The notes under the pieces are model-generated. The model had not been told where the DNA came from. It did not search any database and worked only from the letters and a program-made list of their open reading frames with translations. From Alisma plantago-aquatica (taxonomy: Eukaryota; Streptophyta; Magnoliopsida; Alismatales; Alismataceae), in contig OY856414.1 in assembly GCA_963693085.1 (NCBI GenBank), forward strand, positions 265,219,001-265,283,000: a DNA stretch of 64,000 nt, in the 5' to 3' direction. Every line of letters begins with the position of its first letter. Within the stretch, counting starts at the first letter, position 1. Below are positions 24,666 through 35,844 of this stretch, piece after piece. The translations under genes were made by a program, and so were the position numbers.

Positions 24666-24812
24666 TGATAACGCTCTACTTTACGTACTTTCTATATATT
24701 TTTTACACCTCTTTTAGTATAACTTTGGTCAACTTTTCACATAATTTTTCTATCTTTTTGACTAAAGCCTCACTTACATGTTTTTAGGAACATCCACAGC
24801 TCAGGTCGCGGT

Positions 24813-25125
24813 TTTGAGGACCGCGACCGCGGTCCACTTATTTCTCAACTGCGACCGCGGTTCCAGAGTACCCCAGAGATCTTGATCATCAGTAAATAAG
24901 GAAAGACCACGACCGCGATCACTGATGGACTCCTGAAGACCGTGACCGTGGTTATCACAAGACTGTGACCGCGGTTATCACAAGACCGCGACCGCGGTTA
25001 TTACAACATCGTGACTGTAGATACCAGAAGACTGTGACCAAGTTGTACCGTGGCAAGAGATGAATAAGACACAAACCGCGACCGCGGTCTCACCCTCATT
25101 TATCACCAGACCGCGATCGTGGTTC
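24813..25125 (+). repeat. CCGCGG-cored motif array upstream of the Y LTR promoter
   Basis: About nine variants of GACCGCGACCGCGGTT, the best at 24819-24836, 24849, 24961, 24983 and 25075; others show CG-to-TG or CA decay. The motif is nearly self-complementary. The array ends about 20 bp before the TATA box. The same array recurs in the 3' LTR and in the interior before ORF3. Confidence 0.8.
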
Positions 25126-25137
25126 TAAGTTGGTGGA

Positions 25138-25158
25138 GTGTGCCTATAAATAGCACAC
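25138..25158 (+). promoter_or_regulatory. Y 5' LTR TATA box between inverted arms
   Basis: GTGTGC (25138-25143), CTATAAATA, GCACAC (25153-25158): perfect 6-bp inverted arms around the same nine-base core seen in the Copia LTR C1. In the 3' LTR (about 40018-40038) the right arm has mutated to GTGCAC. Confidence 0.65.
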
Positions 25159-26226
25159 CCATCTATCTTGTCAAGGGGGTAGGGAAGATCCAGAGGACCA
25201 TGAAGTGTTGATGCATTCCAGTTTCATCCCCGACTATCCCATCCATCAGTCTTGGATCTCTAAAGGCAGAAGCTGAGGAGAGAGAAGATTGAAGATCCCT
25301 TCTTCGAGAGAAGAAGACCATCCATGTCATCCACGTGATAGATCCAAATCTAAAGAAGTAGTGTGTCGTATCATGTCTCTTCCTCTCTAGATCTATCATT
25401 CCATCCTATTGTACTTCCTCCCTCTCTTCGTGGTATCTCATGGATCTATCCTTCTGTAATGTCATTATGATGTCTACAAGCATGAGTGGCTAAACACCTT
25501 AACTCAGGTTGGGAGTAGCCACTAAGGCTCTCCTAACATGTATATTGTCTCTTTTTGTAGAATATACATATTCTTATCAAGATTATCTCCATGCACCTGG
25601 TTTTAATGCTTCACTTGTATGCTTAGCTACCATCTTGTGATGTTTGATTGTTGATATCTCGAGAGAGTAATATCGCTTTTATACTGTGTCATGGAGTAGT
25701 ATGAATGCACGAGGGTGTTGGAATGCTAAAGCTTTAACCATATGTTCGATTGTGAAGTTTATGTGTGGTCATCTCGAGAGAGAGGCTACTCCTAGACTTA
25801 GATCTATCCTCATCTTGAGAGAGAGTAAAATAGACGCTTTTGATGGTTTCTTGTAATCTTAATAAGAGTATGCGGGAGAGAGAGATATTGTTACATGTTG
25901 AGATGCTTTAGTAGGTGAACTTCAACCCATGTTTCCCTCCTTATTCTTGTTTTATCTTATTTCTTTTGTTTCTTTTGTTCTTTCTATTCTTGTTTGGGTA
26001 CTACCGTTCCTTAGGGAACATATTTATATATGCTCTTTGGCTGGAGTATATGAGTGTTAGATTCTACGTTCTTAACACTACCAACATTGTCCCTGTATTT
26101 GACCCTGACCGCTACATCGGACCCTGTTTATCATTGTGGGGGCCTGAGAGTCGGGTTATTTCTTTAAAAGTCTGACTACTTTAAATCCACTTCTTTTGGA
26201 TGTGTGATTTAGGCCGATAAACTTTT

Positions 26227-26244
26227 TGGCACTGTTGCCGGGGA
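26227..26244 (+). other. Y primer-binding site, tRNA-Asp type
   Basis: TGGCACTGTTGCCGGGGA differs at two bases from TGGCGCCGTTGCCGGGGA, the complement of the plant tRNA-Asp 3' end used by Athila/Tat and related elements. Both differences are G-to-A or C-to-T. Confidence 0.85.
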
Positions 26245-26459
26245 CAAGGCAAAATGGCAATGTTAAGAACCCGAGTCCGCTTACTATATTCTTGTACCTC
26301 AAGCCTAGCAATAAGCTTGACAGCACAGTTACTTTAAGTTTGCTAACCTGGGTTTGTGTAGAGTCATTCGTTTGGACCAGTTCAGTTTTCTAACTTGACT
26401 ATACGATCTATTTATGTACCCACGAAGAAGGAACTTGTTCGACTTTACTCCTTATCACC

Positions 26460-28064
26460 ATGTCGCCTCGCATGGACGTTACCCTTTCAGTCGATGAGTG
26501 GAACGTGAGGAATGAACAACACCCACCTCTATCAGCAACAGATGAAAATAGAGGTGGTCGTTACAATGATGACCATCAGTATCAAGAGCAAGAAGAGCAG
26601 CATGAAGATGATGATCGTCACTACGAGGAGTGTCGCCATCATCACAGGAACAGAAGAAACCATAACAACCACGAGAAAAATCGTAGGAACAGTGATAGCG
26701 AAGACGATGAGGAGGAGGAGAAGACTCTTTGAGAGTTGGCTGCTATAAGAGCCAACAACTCAAGATGCCATGTGATCATCTCGAGATTCGATGCAGTGAA
26801 CTTTGAGTTGAATCCATCTATAATCTCTATGATCCAGAACAAAATCTTCCGAGGGAGTTCAAAGAATGATAACCCTTATCATCCCCTCAATGCTTTTAAG
26901 AATATTTGCGACACCATCAAGATGCGTGAAGTTCCGTAAGAAGTCATTTATTGCAAATGTTTCATTTTCTCCTTAGAGGACAAGGCACTATCCTGGTACC
27001 TTGGATTACCGCATCAAGCTTTGAATGGATGGAACATATTGGCTGATGCTTTTGTAAACAAGTTCTACCCCCATAGAGAAGATTGTTCGTAACAGGCAGA
27101 AGATCACGTCTTTCATGCAAAGACCAGGTGAGAATCTGCATGAAGCCTGGGAAAGGTACCAGGAATATCAGAGAGATTGCCCTCACCATAATTATAAGAA
27201 GGATTTCCTAATAATGACGTTCTATAATGGTTTAACACCAGACAAGAGAGTCTCACTAAATGCAGCAGTAGGAAGTGACTTTCTCAGTAAAAAGCTCATT
27301 AGATCCAAGAAAATCATCGAAAACATGGTTGAGTTACAATCTGGGACTGATTATGACAGGACCGATAGAAGGTGTGCAAAAAGGCCACCAATGAAGGGTT
27401 GTCAATTGAATTAAAGGCTCTCGAGGCAATCACATCTCAGAAACAAAAGATAGCCATTGATGCCCGACAGCTGAAGGAATCAGGGGGAAAGGGAAAGAAG
27501 CACATTGAAAAAGTGATGTAATGTGCCACATGCGACAAAGGTGGGCACGGAATAGAAAACTGCATATACACCCAACCTGAAGAATCAAGTGAAAGCAATT
27601 CTAAGGAGGAGGAAGCTGAAAATGTCTCTTATGCTAACTTTAAGAGACCTGATCACCCAGGTTTCAGTTATGGCAACAAAAATGTTGTGGAGAATTCGCA
27701 TCAGCTAAACAATCCACCCAAGCAGTCGCCAAGTTTTGAGAAGAGAGGAGGACAAGATCAGTATACCAGAACAAGTACTTTCTAGACAAATAAGGCCAAC
27801 TATCAAGGTCAGTGGAAGTATCAAAACCGCCAAGTGACAAACACAAGTCAAGGACAAGTACAAGCTCAAGGACAAGGTCAAGCAAAGGATAACAGTCAAC
27901 CTGACTTAGTAATTCAATTGTTCGATTTCATAAAGAGGTAGGATATGGTGAACAACCAACTAGCAGAAAGTGCACTGTCCAACTCTAGCATTCTAAATAT
28001 GATGCAAGTCCAAATAGCAGATATGCAAATGAATCAACGCCAGATAGACCAACAGCTCACGTAG
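26460..28064 (+). pseudogene. Y gag: capsid and CCHC zinc knuckle
   Basis: ATG at 26460 follows the leader. The N-terminus is acidic/His-rich. From ~26736 the capsid (Retrotrans_gag) reads with Athila-type phrases: PYHPLNAFKNICDTIKM, ALSWYLGLP and, after a frameshift near 27080, ENLHEAWERYQEYQRDCPHH and FYNGLTPDKR. A zinc knuckle CATCDKGGHGIENC (CX2CX4HX4C, about 27523-27564) is intact. A Gln-rich segment and NPSGKIPSNTKSATMAVLRS close it. Gag packages element RNA into cytoplasmic particles. Premature stops lie at 26730, 26937 and later; at least two frame changes. Fits the usual 450-550 residues. Confidence 0.85.
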
Positions 28065-29399
28065 TTGGCTGAGATAGTAAAGAACCCTTCAGGGAAGATA
28101 CCATCTAACACCAAGTCTGCCACGATGGCGGTGCTTAGATCAGGAAAGACGATAGAGTGCCCCGAGGCAACAAGACTTGAAGAAGCTAAGCCAAAATTAT
28201 TCTTGAGAGGTCAGCTGAAGGACAGAGACAACAAGTTGAAGCTAGAGAACCAGACCCTGTTGAGGACATATTCACCAAATGGAGTCCATATTCTCCAAGA
28301 GTGACATTTTCGTACAAATTCATAAAGGCACATCTTAAAAAAAGATATGAAAGGTTTATGGAAGTTGTGAAAAAGCTCCATCTCGATGTACCATTCCTGG
28401 ATGCTTTAGAAGAAATGCCAACATATGTCAAGTTTTTCAAAGACCTAATCACAAAGAAAAGAAGAGGAGGAAGAATTGAAACAATGCACCTAGCCAGTAT
28501 GTCAACTACTTTCGTAAAGGCAGAGTTACCTACCAAGAAGAAGGACCTGGAGCCTTCAATATACCTTTTGTTGTGGGAGATAACATTAAAAGAAAAGGTC
28601 TCACTGACTTGGGGGCTAGCATTAGTCTGATGCCTTTAAGCCTTGTGCAATGATTGAGACTAACTGATATGGTCAGGACCAATATGAGAATCGAGCTAGC
28701 AGACCACACATTCAAAAGTCATGTGGGAGTAGTTGAAGATGTTCCGATTCACGTGGGAAGATTCTTCATCCTGTATGATATTGTTGTCATTGATACTGTA
28801 GAAGATCCTAAGTGCCCCATCATCTTTGGCCGCCCTTTCTTGGCAACTGGGAGGGCTCTGATTGATGTCGCAGAAGGCATCATAACTCTGAGGATCAGGA
28901 ATGACCACATTGACTTCAAGGTAAAAGACGTCATGAAGGGACCATCTCTGATCGAATCTTCCTACTTCATGGACAGCTACAATCAATATTGTGAAGAAGT
29001 GAAAGAAGATACCGCAGTGGTAGACCCTCTTATGAGGGCATTAAACAATCATGATTTAGAAATTGAAGACCCCGAGGTTACTAAGATCCTCGACTACCTA
29101 AATCATGATGAAGAAGATCTGAGCGAGGAGGAAGAAGTAATCGAGACGGTTAAGTATGCCTCCCTGGAACAGGCACCAGAGGAAGAGAATGCACATAAAT
29201 CCAAACTAGAACTAAAACAGTTGTCGGAAGGTTTGAAGTACGAATTTCTAGATCATGAAAAGAGAAACCCGATTATAGTTAATGCTAATCTAATTGAAGG
29301 GCAATTGGAAAGACTTCTTAGGGAGTTAAAGCTGCATAGGCAAGCTATTGGCTATTCTGTGGATGGTATCAAGGGGCTTAACCATGCCCTATGCATGCA
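28065..29399 (+). pseudogene. Y aspartic protease region and linker to RT
   Basis: The pre-protease segment YERFMEVVKKLHLDVPFLDA then ALEEMPTYVKFFKDL (frame from 28301) is characteristic of Athila-like polyproteins. The active site follows in another frame: GLTDLGASISLMPLS, with the catalytic Asp at 28606-28608 in D-L-G-A-S, and the hydrophobic flap partner PIIFGRPFLATGRALIDV near 28815-28865. The 308-codon open stretch 28654-29580 also covers an acidic linker (DEEDLSEEEEVIE) before RT. Two frame changes and one stop (28650) break it. The protease would cut the Gag-Pol precursor. Confidence 0.85.
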
Positions 29400-30344
29400 C
29401 TGCATAAATTTGGAAGAATCGACAAGACCTCTAGTTCAACCCCAGAGGAAGCTAAATCAAATGTTAAAAGAGGTTGTGAAGAAGGAAGTCATTAAGCTAA
29501 GAGATGCAGGTATTATTTACCCAATTAGCGACAGCAATTGGGTAAGCCCTATTCATGTTGTGTCAAAGAAAGGGGGATGACTGTTGTGAAAGGAGATAAA
29601 GGAGTTGAAGTAGCCACCCAGACTGTCACCGGGTGGAGGATGTGCATAGACTATCGAAAGATAAACCAAGTGATGAAGAAAGATCACTACCCGCTACCCT
29701 TTATCGATCAAGTTCTAGAAAGACTGGCGCATCACGAATACTTCTTCTTTTTAGATGGCTATTTTGGGTTTTACCAAGTTCCTATCTTACCCGACGACCA
29801 GGAGAAAACTACCTTCACTTGTCTATATGGAACCTATGCTTTTCGAAGAATGCCATTTGGGCTGTGCAATGCTCCTGCAACATTCCAGCGTTGCATGATT
29901 TCAATGTTCTCAGATTTTCTGGAAGATATTGTGGAGGCTTTTATGGATGATTTTCGTGTCTACGGAAAAGATTTTGATGGTTGTCTGAAGAACCTATCAT
30001 TGGTCTTATAGCGCTATGAGGAGAAGAACTTAGTTCTCAAATGGGAGAAATGTCATTTCATGGTACAAGAAGGCATAGTCTTGGGCCATAAGGTTTCAAA
30101 AAGAGGAATTGAAGTGGATATCATCAAAGTCGAGGCTATCTATAAATTGCCTCCACCTAAGTCCATGACTGGAGTATGAAGTTTTCTTGGTCACGCTAGA
30201 TATTATCAAAGATTTATAAAGGATTTTTCTAAGATTTCAAAGCCCTTATTGAATCTGTTGATCAAGGATGTCGAATTTGAAATTACAAATGATTGTTTGA
30301 AGGCTTTTCAACATTAAAGGAAGTGTTTGTAGCCCCACCTATTC
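29400..30344 (+). pseudogene. Y reverse transcriptase
   Basis: Recognisable blocks in order: QPQRKLNQMLKEVVKKEVIK, GIIYPISDSNWVSPIHVVSK, CIDYRKINQ, HYPLPFIDQVLERLAHHEYF, FLDGYFGFYQVPI, FRRMPFGLCNAPATFQRCM. The catalytic F-M-D-D is at 29940-29951, so the YxDD Asp pair is present. Then come CHFMVQEGIVLGHKVSKRGI and the thumb FLGHARYYQRFIKDFSK. FMDD and the insertion between KKGG and TGW are typical of the Athila/Tat clade. It is broken by one frameshift near 29578 and by stops at 30009 and 30177. Activity is lost in this copy. Confidence 0.9.
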
Positions 30345-30789
30345 TTCAAGCTCCAGATTGGGAGCTACCCTTCGAGCTGATGTGTGACGCTAGTGACTAT
30401 GTCGTGGGAGCAGTCCTGGGGTAGAAGAAAGACAAGAAACACCATGTCATCTGCTATGCTAGCCGCACTCTTGATGAAACACAGATAAATTACACAACCA
30501 CAAAGAAATAAATGCTTGCTATCATCTTCGCCTTTGACAAGTTTAGGTCTTATCTGATTGGGGCAAAAGTAAAGGTTTACACAGATCACGGAGCAATAAG
30601 ATACCTAATGCAAAAAAGGATACCAAGCCTAGACTTCTAAGGTGGGCATTACTGCTCCAAGAGTTTAATCACAAAATCATTGATAAGAAAGGGGAAGAAA
30701 ACGTAGTTGCCGACTACTTGTCCAGGATTGTCATCAAAGACAAGAATGAGCCACCAGTCAATGATAACTATGTAGATGAGGCTTTGCTT
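30345..30789 (+). pseudogene. Y RNase H
   Basis: Blocks WELPFELMCDASDYVVGAVL (first catalytic Asp in CDAS), CYASRTLDETQINYTTTKK (the usual Glu of TEKE is lost here), [20 protein letters not shown] (Asp in TDH), then VADYLSRI in the shifted frame near 30705. These are the standard RNase H motifs that degrade RNA in the RNA:DNA hybrid. Stops at 30421-30423 and 30508-30510 and a frameshift near 30617 interrupt it. Confidence 0.85.
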
Positions 30790-32160
30790 ATGATAGAAGT
30801 CGAAGAATAAAAGTTGTCGTGGTTTGCAGATATCTGCAACTATCTTGCTTGTGGGGAGTTACCCCCGGAGATAACATATCATCATAAAAAGGAACTCTTT
30901 TCAGATGTAAGGAACTACTATTGGGATGACCTGATGCTCTTTAAAAAATTCTCTGATAACTTGTATAGAAGATGTAATCCTAAGGAAGAGGAGCCTCACG
31001 TCTTAAGGGAATGTCATTCCTCACCTTATGGAGGACACCTGGGAGGTGGGAAGACTACCGCTAAAGTCATGCAGTCCAGTTTCTGCTGGCCTTCACTGTT
31101 CAAAGATGATGCTGCTTACAGCAAAACTTGCAAGGAATGTCAGATGATAGGTAATATTGGAAGAAGAAATGAAATGCCTATGGCAGAATGGGTTGAAGTA
31201 GAAGTTTTTGACGTCTAGGGAGTCAACTACATGGACCCATTTCCGCCATCCCAGGGGTATAAATACATCCTTGTCATTGTCAACTATGTTTCAAAATGGG
31301 TTGAGGTTGTAGCCACCCAAACATGTGACTCCAAAGATTTCATAAAGATTTTCAAGAAAATGATTTTTCCAAGATTTGGTGTACCTCGTACTGTGATTAG
31401 TGATGGAGGATCCCACTTTGGGGAAAAGTAGTTTAAAAATTTGCTGAAAAAGTACGGAGTCAAGCAAAATGTTACTACACCCTACCACCCCCAGACTTTG
31501 AGGCAGGTAGAAGTGTCAAACAGACAACTCAAGCAAATTTTTGAAAAGATAGTTAGCAGAACGAGGAAGGATTAGGCAATGAAGTTGGATGATGCCCTTT
31601 GGGCATATAGAACTTCTTACAAAACCCCTATAGGGACTACACCTTATAGACTCTTATACAGTAAATCATGTCATCTGCCATTGGAACTCAAGCAAAAAGC
31701 CCTCTGGGCAATTAAGTTTCTGAATATGGACATGGAAAAGGTTGGCCAAGGATGTTATCTGCAACTGCAAGAGTTAGAAGAATTGAGATTGCATGCCTAT
31801 GAAAATGCAAGAATTTACAAACAAAGGACCAAGGTGTGGCACGACACCCACCTGAAGAACAAGGATGTTCATGAAGGAGACAAAGTACTCCTCTTCAACC
31901 CTAGCATTCAGATGTTCCCTAGAAAGCTAAGAACCAGGTGGTCAGGTCCCTTCACTGTGGTAAAAATCTACCCATCAGGAGTGATGGAAATCCAAGGAGA
32001 GAAAACTAGAATCTTCAAGGTTAATGGCCATAGGATAAAAAGGTTTTACGAAGATGAGGCCTTTGTGAGAAGATTTGAGATCAATTTGGAGGAACCAAGC
32101 CAACCAAATGAGAGAAGCAATGAAGAGTTACCACACCCAACTGCAATACCCAAGGAATGA
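30790..32160 (+). pseudogene. Y integrase
   Basis: The zinc-binding part has RECHSSPYGGHLGGGKT and TCKECQMIG. In the core, the first catalytic Asp is replaced: V-stop-G-V-N-Y-M-D has Asn at 31225-31227 where W-G-I-D is normal. The second Asp (SDGGSHF, 31402-31404) and the Glu (VEVSNRQLKQI, 31510-31512) remain. KLDDALWAYRTSYKTPIGTT and the C-terminal beta domain KVLLFNPSIQMFPRKLRTRW follow. The whole stretch 30814-32160 stays in one frame with only three TAG stops (31216, 31429, 31573). Two replace Trp (TGG to TAG) and one most likely Gln. No chromodomain, as expected for this clade. Confidence 0.9.
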
Positions 32161-32344
32161 ATTTTTATGAAGTCTAGCTAAGAGACTTCAAAGCAAGTGC
32201 TTCTTGGGAGGCAACCCAAGTTAATCTTTTTTTTCTCTTGCCTTTTTGCTTTGTTTAAGTTTTCTTCTTTTTGATGTACATGTTCATTTTCTTTTGAGTA
32301 TTTCAAGTTTCACTTAATAAATCGACCCTTGTTTGATCTGGTCA
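32161..32344 (+). promoter_or_regulatory. Post-pol segment with the conserved CTTGGGAGGCAACCCAAG hairpin
   Basis: CTTGGG-AGGCAA-CCCAAG at 32203-32220 forms a six-base-pair stem. A GCGCTTGTTGGGAGGCAACCCA-like sequence just after the pol stop is a familiar feature of Athila/Tat elements; its role is not known to me. T-rich sequence follows. Confidence 0.7.
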
Positions 32345-33290
32345 TGGTCTAAACTGCGACCGCAGTTTAGCACTTGCTTACGCGAGACCGTGACCGCGGT
32401 TGTTCTTTGCAACAACCAAAAAACCACGACCGTGGTTCTTTTACGAGAACACTGCGACTGCGGTTCTTCCATATGAAAACCACGACCGCGGTTTTTCCCC
32501 TTTATTTGTTTGGTCGCGGTTACCTGCATATATATATCCTCAAACCCTCACATCTTAAGCTCTTTTCGCTCGCAATTTCTTCCAAATTAAACCCTAATCT
32601 CCGCTCCGATCATGACTGATGACCCGCTCCTGCAATGATCACCCGATTGCCACCCCGTCTGCATTTGTCTCCGTTGTCGCTACCTTCGTCGAGGTAAATG
32701 TCTGGGTTAAACCTTTTTCTTTGCACTTCTCATTGTTGTACCACCTTCTCACCTAAAATCGATCCTTTTCACCCTGATTCTTGGCAACCGACGATTAACC
32801 TAGGTTTCTCTTGTTATCTCGACCACCTCACAGTGGCATTTGTTAATAACCTCTAAGAAAACCCTAAAACCCTTAATAATGGAACAACTGATGTTGGCGA
32901 AAACAAAGAAGGGATCATCAGATAGAGGGAGGAACTGGAAGGGTCAGAAGAAGGAAAACTGCGACCACGGTCATCACCTCTACAACCACGACCGCGGTGT
33001 GTTTGAAACCCTCAATACATGTTGCGATGTTTTCTTTAACTACCAGAACTGTAACTTTCCCAAGACAAGGAGAAAATTGCGACCACGATCTTAACCACGA
33101 CCGTGGTCTTTACTCAGGAAACCATGACTGTAGTTTCGTAAGAATTACCAGAAAAACCGCGACCGCGGTCCTTCCTTACAAGTCGCGACTACGGTCCCTA
33201 CTCAGAAAACCATGACCGTGATCTCTTTTAGAGACCGCGACCATGGTGTACTCTGAAGTTAAAAGACCATGACTGTGGTTTCTATTCTCT
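32345..33290 (+). promoter_or_regulatory. Putative internal promoter/leader of ORF3 with CCGCGG-motif arrays
   Basis: Two clusters of the same GACCGCGACCGCGGTT motif as in the LTRs: about six at 32350-32520 and about ten at 32945-33285. Between them, GCATATATATATCC at 32525-32538 is TATA-like and lies about as far behind its cluster as the LTR TATA box does behind the LTR array. A donor-like GAG/GTAAATG at 32691-32699 and an acceptor-like TTGCAG at 33416-33421, just before the ORF3 ATG, could define a leader intron. That ORF3 is made from its own transcript is inference. Confidence 0.45.
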
Positions 33291-33423
33291 CTCCTTAAAC
33301 TTGAAACTTGAATAAGTCAATGAATACCTATCCCGTGCAAGAAATGCTTTACCCAGCTAAATGCAATAATCATAACTTTCATTAAATCCTATTAGAATCT
33401 AATTCCTTAAAAAAAATTGCAGA

Positions 33424-35844
33424 ATGTCTTCTCCAACCATCAGCAACCCCCTATACAAGAAATCCACTTCCTTGAAGGAGGTAGAGAAGATCATCAAGGA
33501 TCTAATAGAAGCACTAAAGAGGAGCACTTCTTTGTTGGTGCCAAAGCGGGTGGAAATACAATTGAGGCTGGAACAGTATCGAAGGATACTCGGGGAGCTT
33601 CCACAGGAGGAATCCCCATAAGAGACAGAATAGACCGAGGGTACCAAGACCTCTAACTACCAGCCAGGAAAGTTTGAGAGCCAAGTGCATGGCAAAAAGA
33701 GAAAAGTTGCACCCAAGGAATCCAAGGGCAGCAAGAGGGCGAAGCCAGAAGTTGCCGGCAAACCAATTAAGAAGGAGGAAAGCAAGGGCAAAGAGGTAGT
33801 AGGGGAAACATCTCCATGTGTCGGGGAACCTCCATTTGTGCCTAGGGGCACATTTCACTAGTCTACCTACAAGTGGATGCACCTACACAAAGAATGCTGC
33901 CTGAAACACTACCTAGATGTGGAAGATTTCAAGAAAATGGGGATCTATGACAGGGCAATGAAGTTCCTTAAAGGAGCAAATCTACACACCTTATGCACTC
34001 CTGAGGTGAAATCCTATAGGAAGATGACCTTAGAATTCCTATCCTCATTAAAGAAGGTCACTACCACTAGTGAGACACAAAGGGCGGGAGGTGGAGATTT
34101 CCATCTTCAAGAAAGACTAGGAGGTGAAACCCACATGATCTCAGAGGCATATCTAAATAGAATTTTCACCGCAACGGAGGAAGAAGCCAAAGCCTGGTCC
34201 GTAGCCCCGAGAGAAAAAGAGACGATCGCATATGATAGAGATGAGATGTGGGGAGAACTAACTGGGGAGGAGAAACATAGTTCTAAAAACTCCAAGGCCT
34301 CCCAAATCACCTCCCGCTTCATCCACATAATGCAGAAGATCACCGCCTACACAATCGATGCAAGGTCAGAGATAGGGACAGTCAACAAGGGAGATCTATT
34401 CCTCATCTGGTCCATGATCAATAGAAAAATGGTAAATATCGGTAAAATATTAATCAAGCATCTATCAGCGGCAGTAGGCAAGGATGTGAAAAGAAATTCT
34501 GCATTCTGCATGGGCATCCAGATAGCAATGATTGTTGATTACCTACTGGACGAAGGAGATGTCTAGAAATATAAAGAAATGGAGGGACAACAACGAATAG
34601 ACATCAAGTCCCTAGCCAACATAGGTATCTTGGAAGTGAAGGGGGAAAAGGTGTACTTCAAACAAAGAGGGTCAAAAAGACCACTCCCCCTTCCTGAAAT
34701 GGCGTACTATGACGCCCACAAGCTGCGGCCAACCGAAGACGACATAGAGAAAATGTGCTCCAGGGCACTACACGCCGGCACGACTGTAGATCCAATACAT
34801 ACTACAGGAGAAAGCAATACCCCAGCTTTGTTAAATAAGAAGAAGAGCATGGAGCCGCGGAAAAAATTGGCAGTAGAGAAAAAGAAAACCGTAACAACTA
34901 CTCTGCCAACCACAAGTGAGAAGGCCACAACACAACCCCACCCCACGGCTCTACCTCAAGAAGACCCTGTGGAAGCCGTAGAACCCACACCTCTTGATCC
35001 ACACGAGGAAGCAACTACTATGGGGCCAGAGGTGGGAAAAGAGAAGGGCACAAAAGCCGATCCACAACCCAGTAGGAAACTAGAGGCAGAGCCAGAAGGA
35101 CAAGGCTCTCAGGTCGTACCAGATGTAGATACCGGTGGAGCGGACATGGACCAACCAAAGGAGCTGAAGGAGAAAGAACAAGGCCCACCAACACCACCTC
35201 CACAACCCACGATGCCAAGTTCATCAGAGATGTGCATGGAGCATCAGCTGCACCAATAGCACCAGCACGCACCTTCCTTCAGGGGTGCCTTAAGTACAAG
35301 GTTTGATGCAATGTGGGAACACATGCATCAAACCAATACAATAAATACTACAATTTCATCTTCATTATCAAACCTAACAACATATGTGCAAGCGCTGGAT
35401 GAAAGAACAAAAGCACTCCTAGAATTTGTCCAAGAAGTTCTAAACAATCAGTGGATGATGATGGGAATGCTTAAAAAGATGCAGGACGAGATGGCAGACC
35501 TGTGGAAGGAGAGGCAAGCCATTCGAGCTGGCAACGAGAACATGCATTAGAGCTAAGACACTGCGATGGCTGCCCTCGAGCATCAAATCCTACAAGAAGA
35601 CTGCCGGAAGCTTGAGAATGAACACGAATAATTCGAGGATCGATGGGAGAAAAAGAAGACAAGGCGCTCAGCGAGCCCCGCGCAATCCTTAGCCAGCCCT
35701 TCCAACCACGATGATAATGCGGGAGGGCCGGGCATGGGAACTGGCACACCAAAGGCTGGGAGTGCGAACACAAGGGTGTCACCCGCAGATGAACCAAAGG
35801 GAAACTAGACACCACAGCGGTCGAGCTCCCAAAATGAAAACTAA
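33424..35844 (+). pseudogene. Y ORF3, N-terminal part: Transposase_32-like domain, Pro/Thr-rich linker, coiled coil
   Basis: ATG at 33424 opens a frame that stays the same, interrupted only by stops, to about 37635. Residues ~1-70 are Lys/Glu-rich; a basic stretch (KRKVAPKESKGSKRAK) could act as a nuclear signal. Residues ~152-380 read HLHKECCLKHYLDVEDFKKM, SYRKMTLEFLSSLKK and NKGDLFLIWSMINRKMVNIG, the layout of the plant transposon-protein domain (Transposase_32-like) that often sits downstream of pol in Athila-like elements. The function of this domain is unknown. Then follow a Pro/Thr/Glu-rich linker (~456-612) and a probable coiled coil (~630-740, LDERTKALLEFVQEVL). Stops at 34564, 35257, 35548 and others. 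The same domain occurs in X. Confidence 0.65.

Larger units (their letters stand above)
24666..26224 (+). repeat. Y 5' LTR (~1.56 kb)
   Basis: The start is exact. The end is approximate, just before the primer site, because no clear CA is left (GGCCGATAAACTTT). It matches 39569-40725 closely through its first ~1,190 bp. Layout: CCGCGG-motif array 24813-25125, TATA box at 25145, then a long R-U5 with repeated GAGAGAG signatures. The TTTTTGTAGAATATAC stretch near 25552 might be part of a leader intron, but no splice pair is proved. Confidence 0.85.

Noticed and set aside
26460..32160. Y gag-pol as a functional gene set
   Set aside because: Many stops, several frameshifts and loss of the first integrase Asp.
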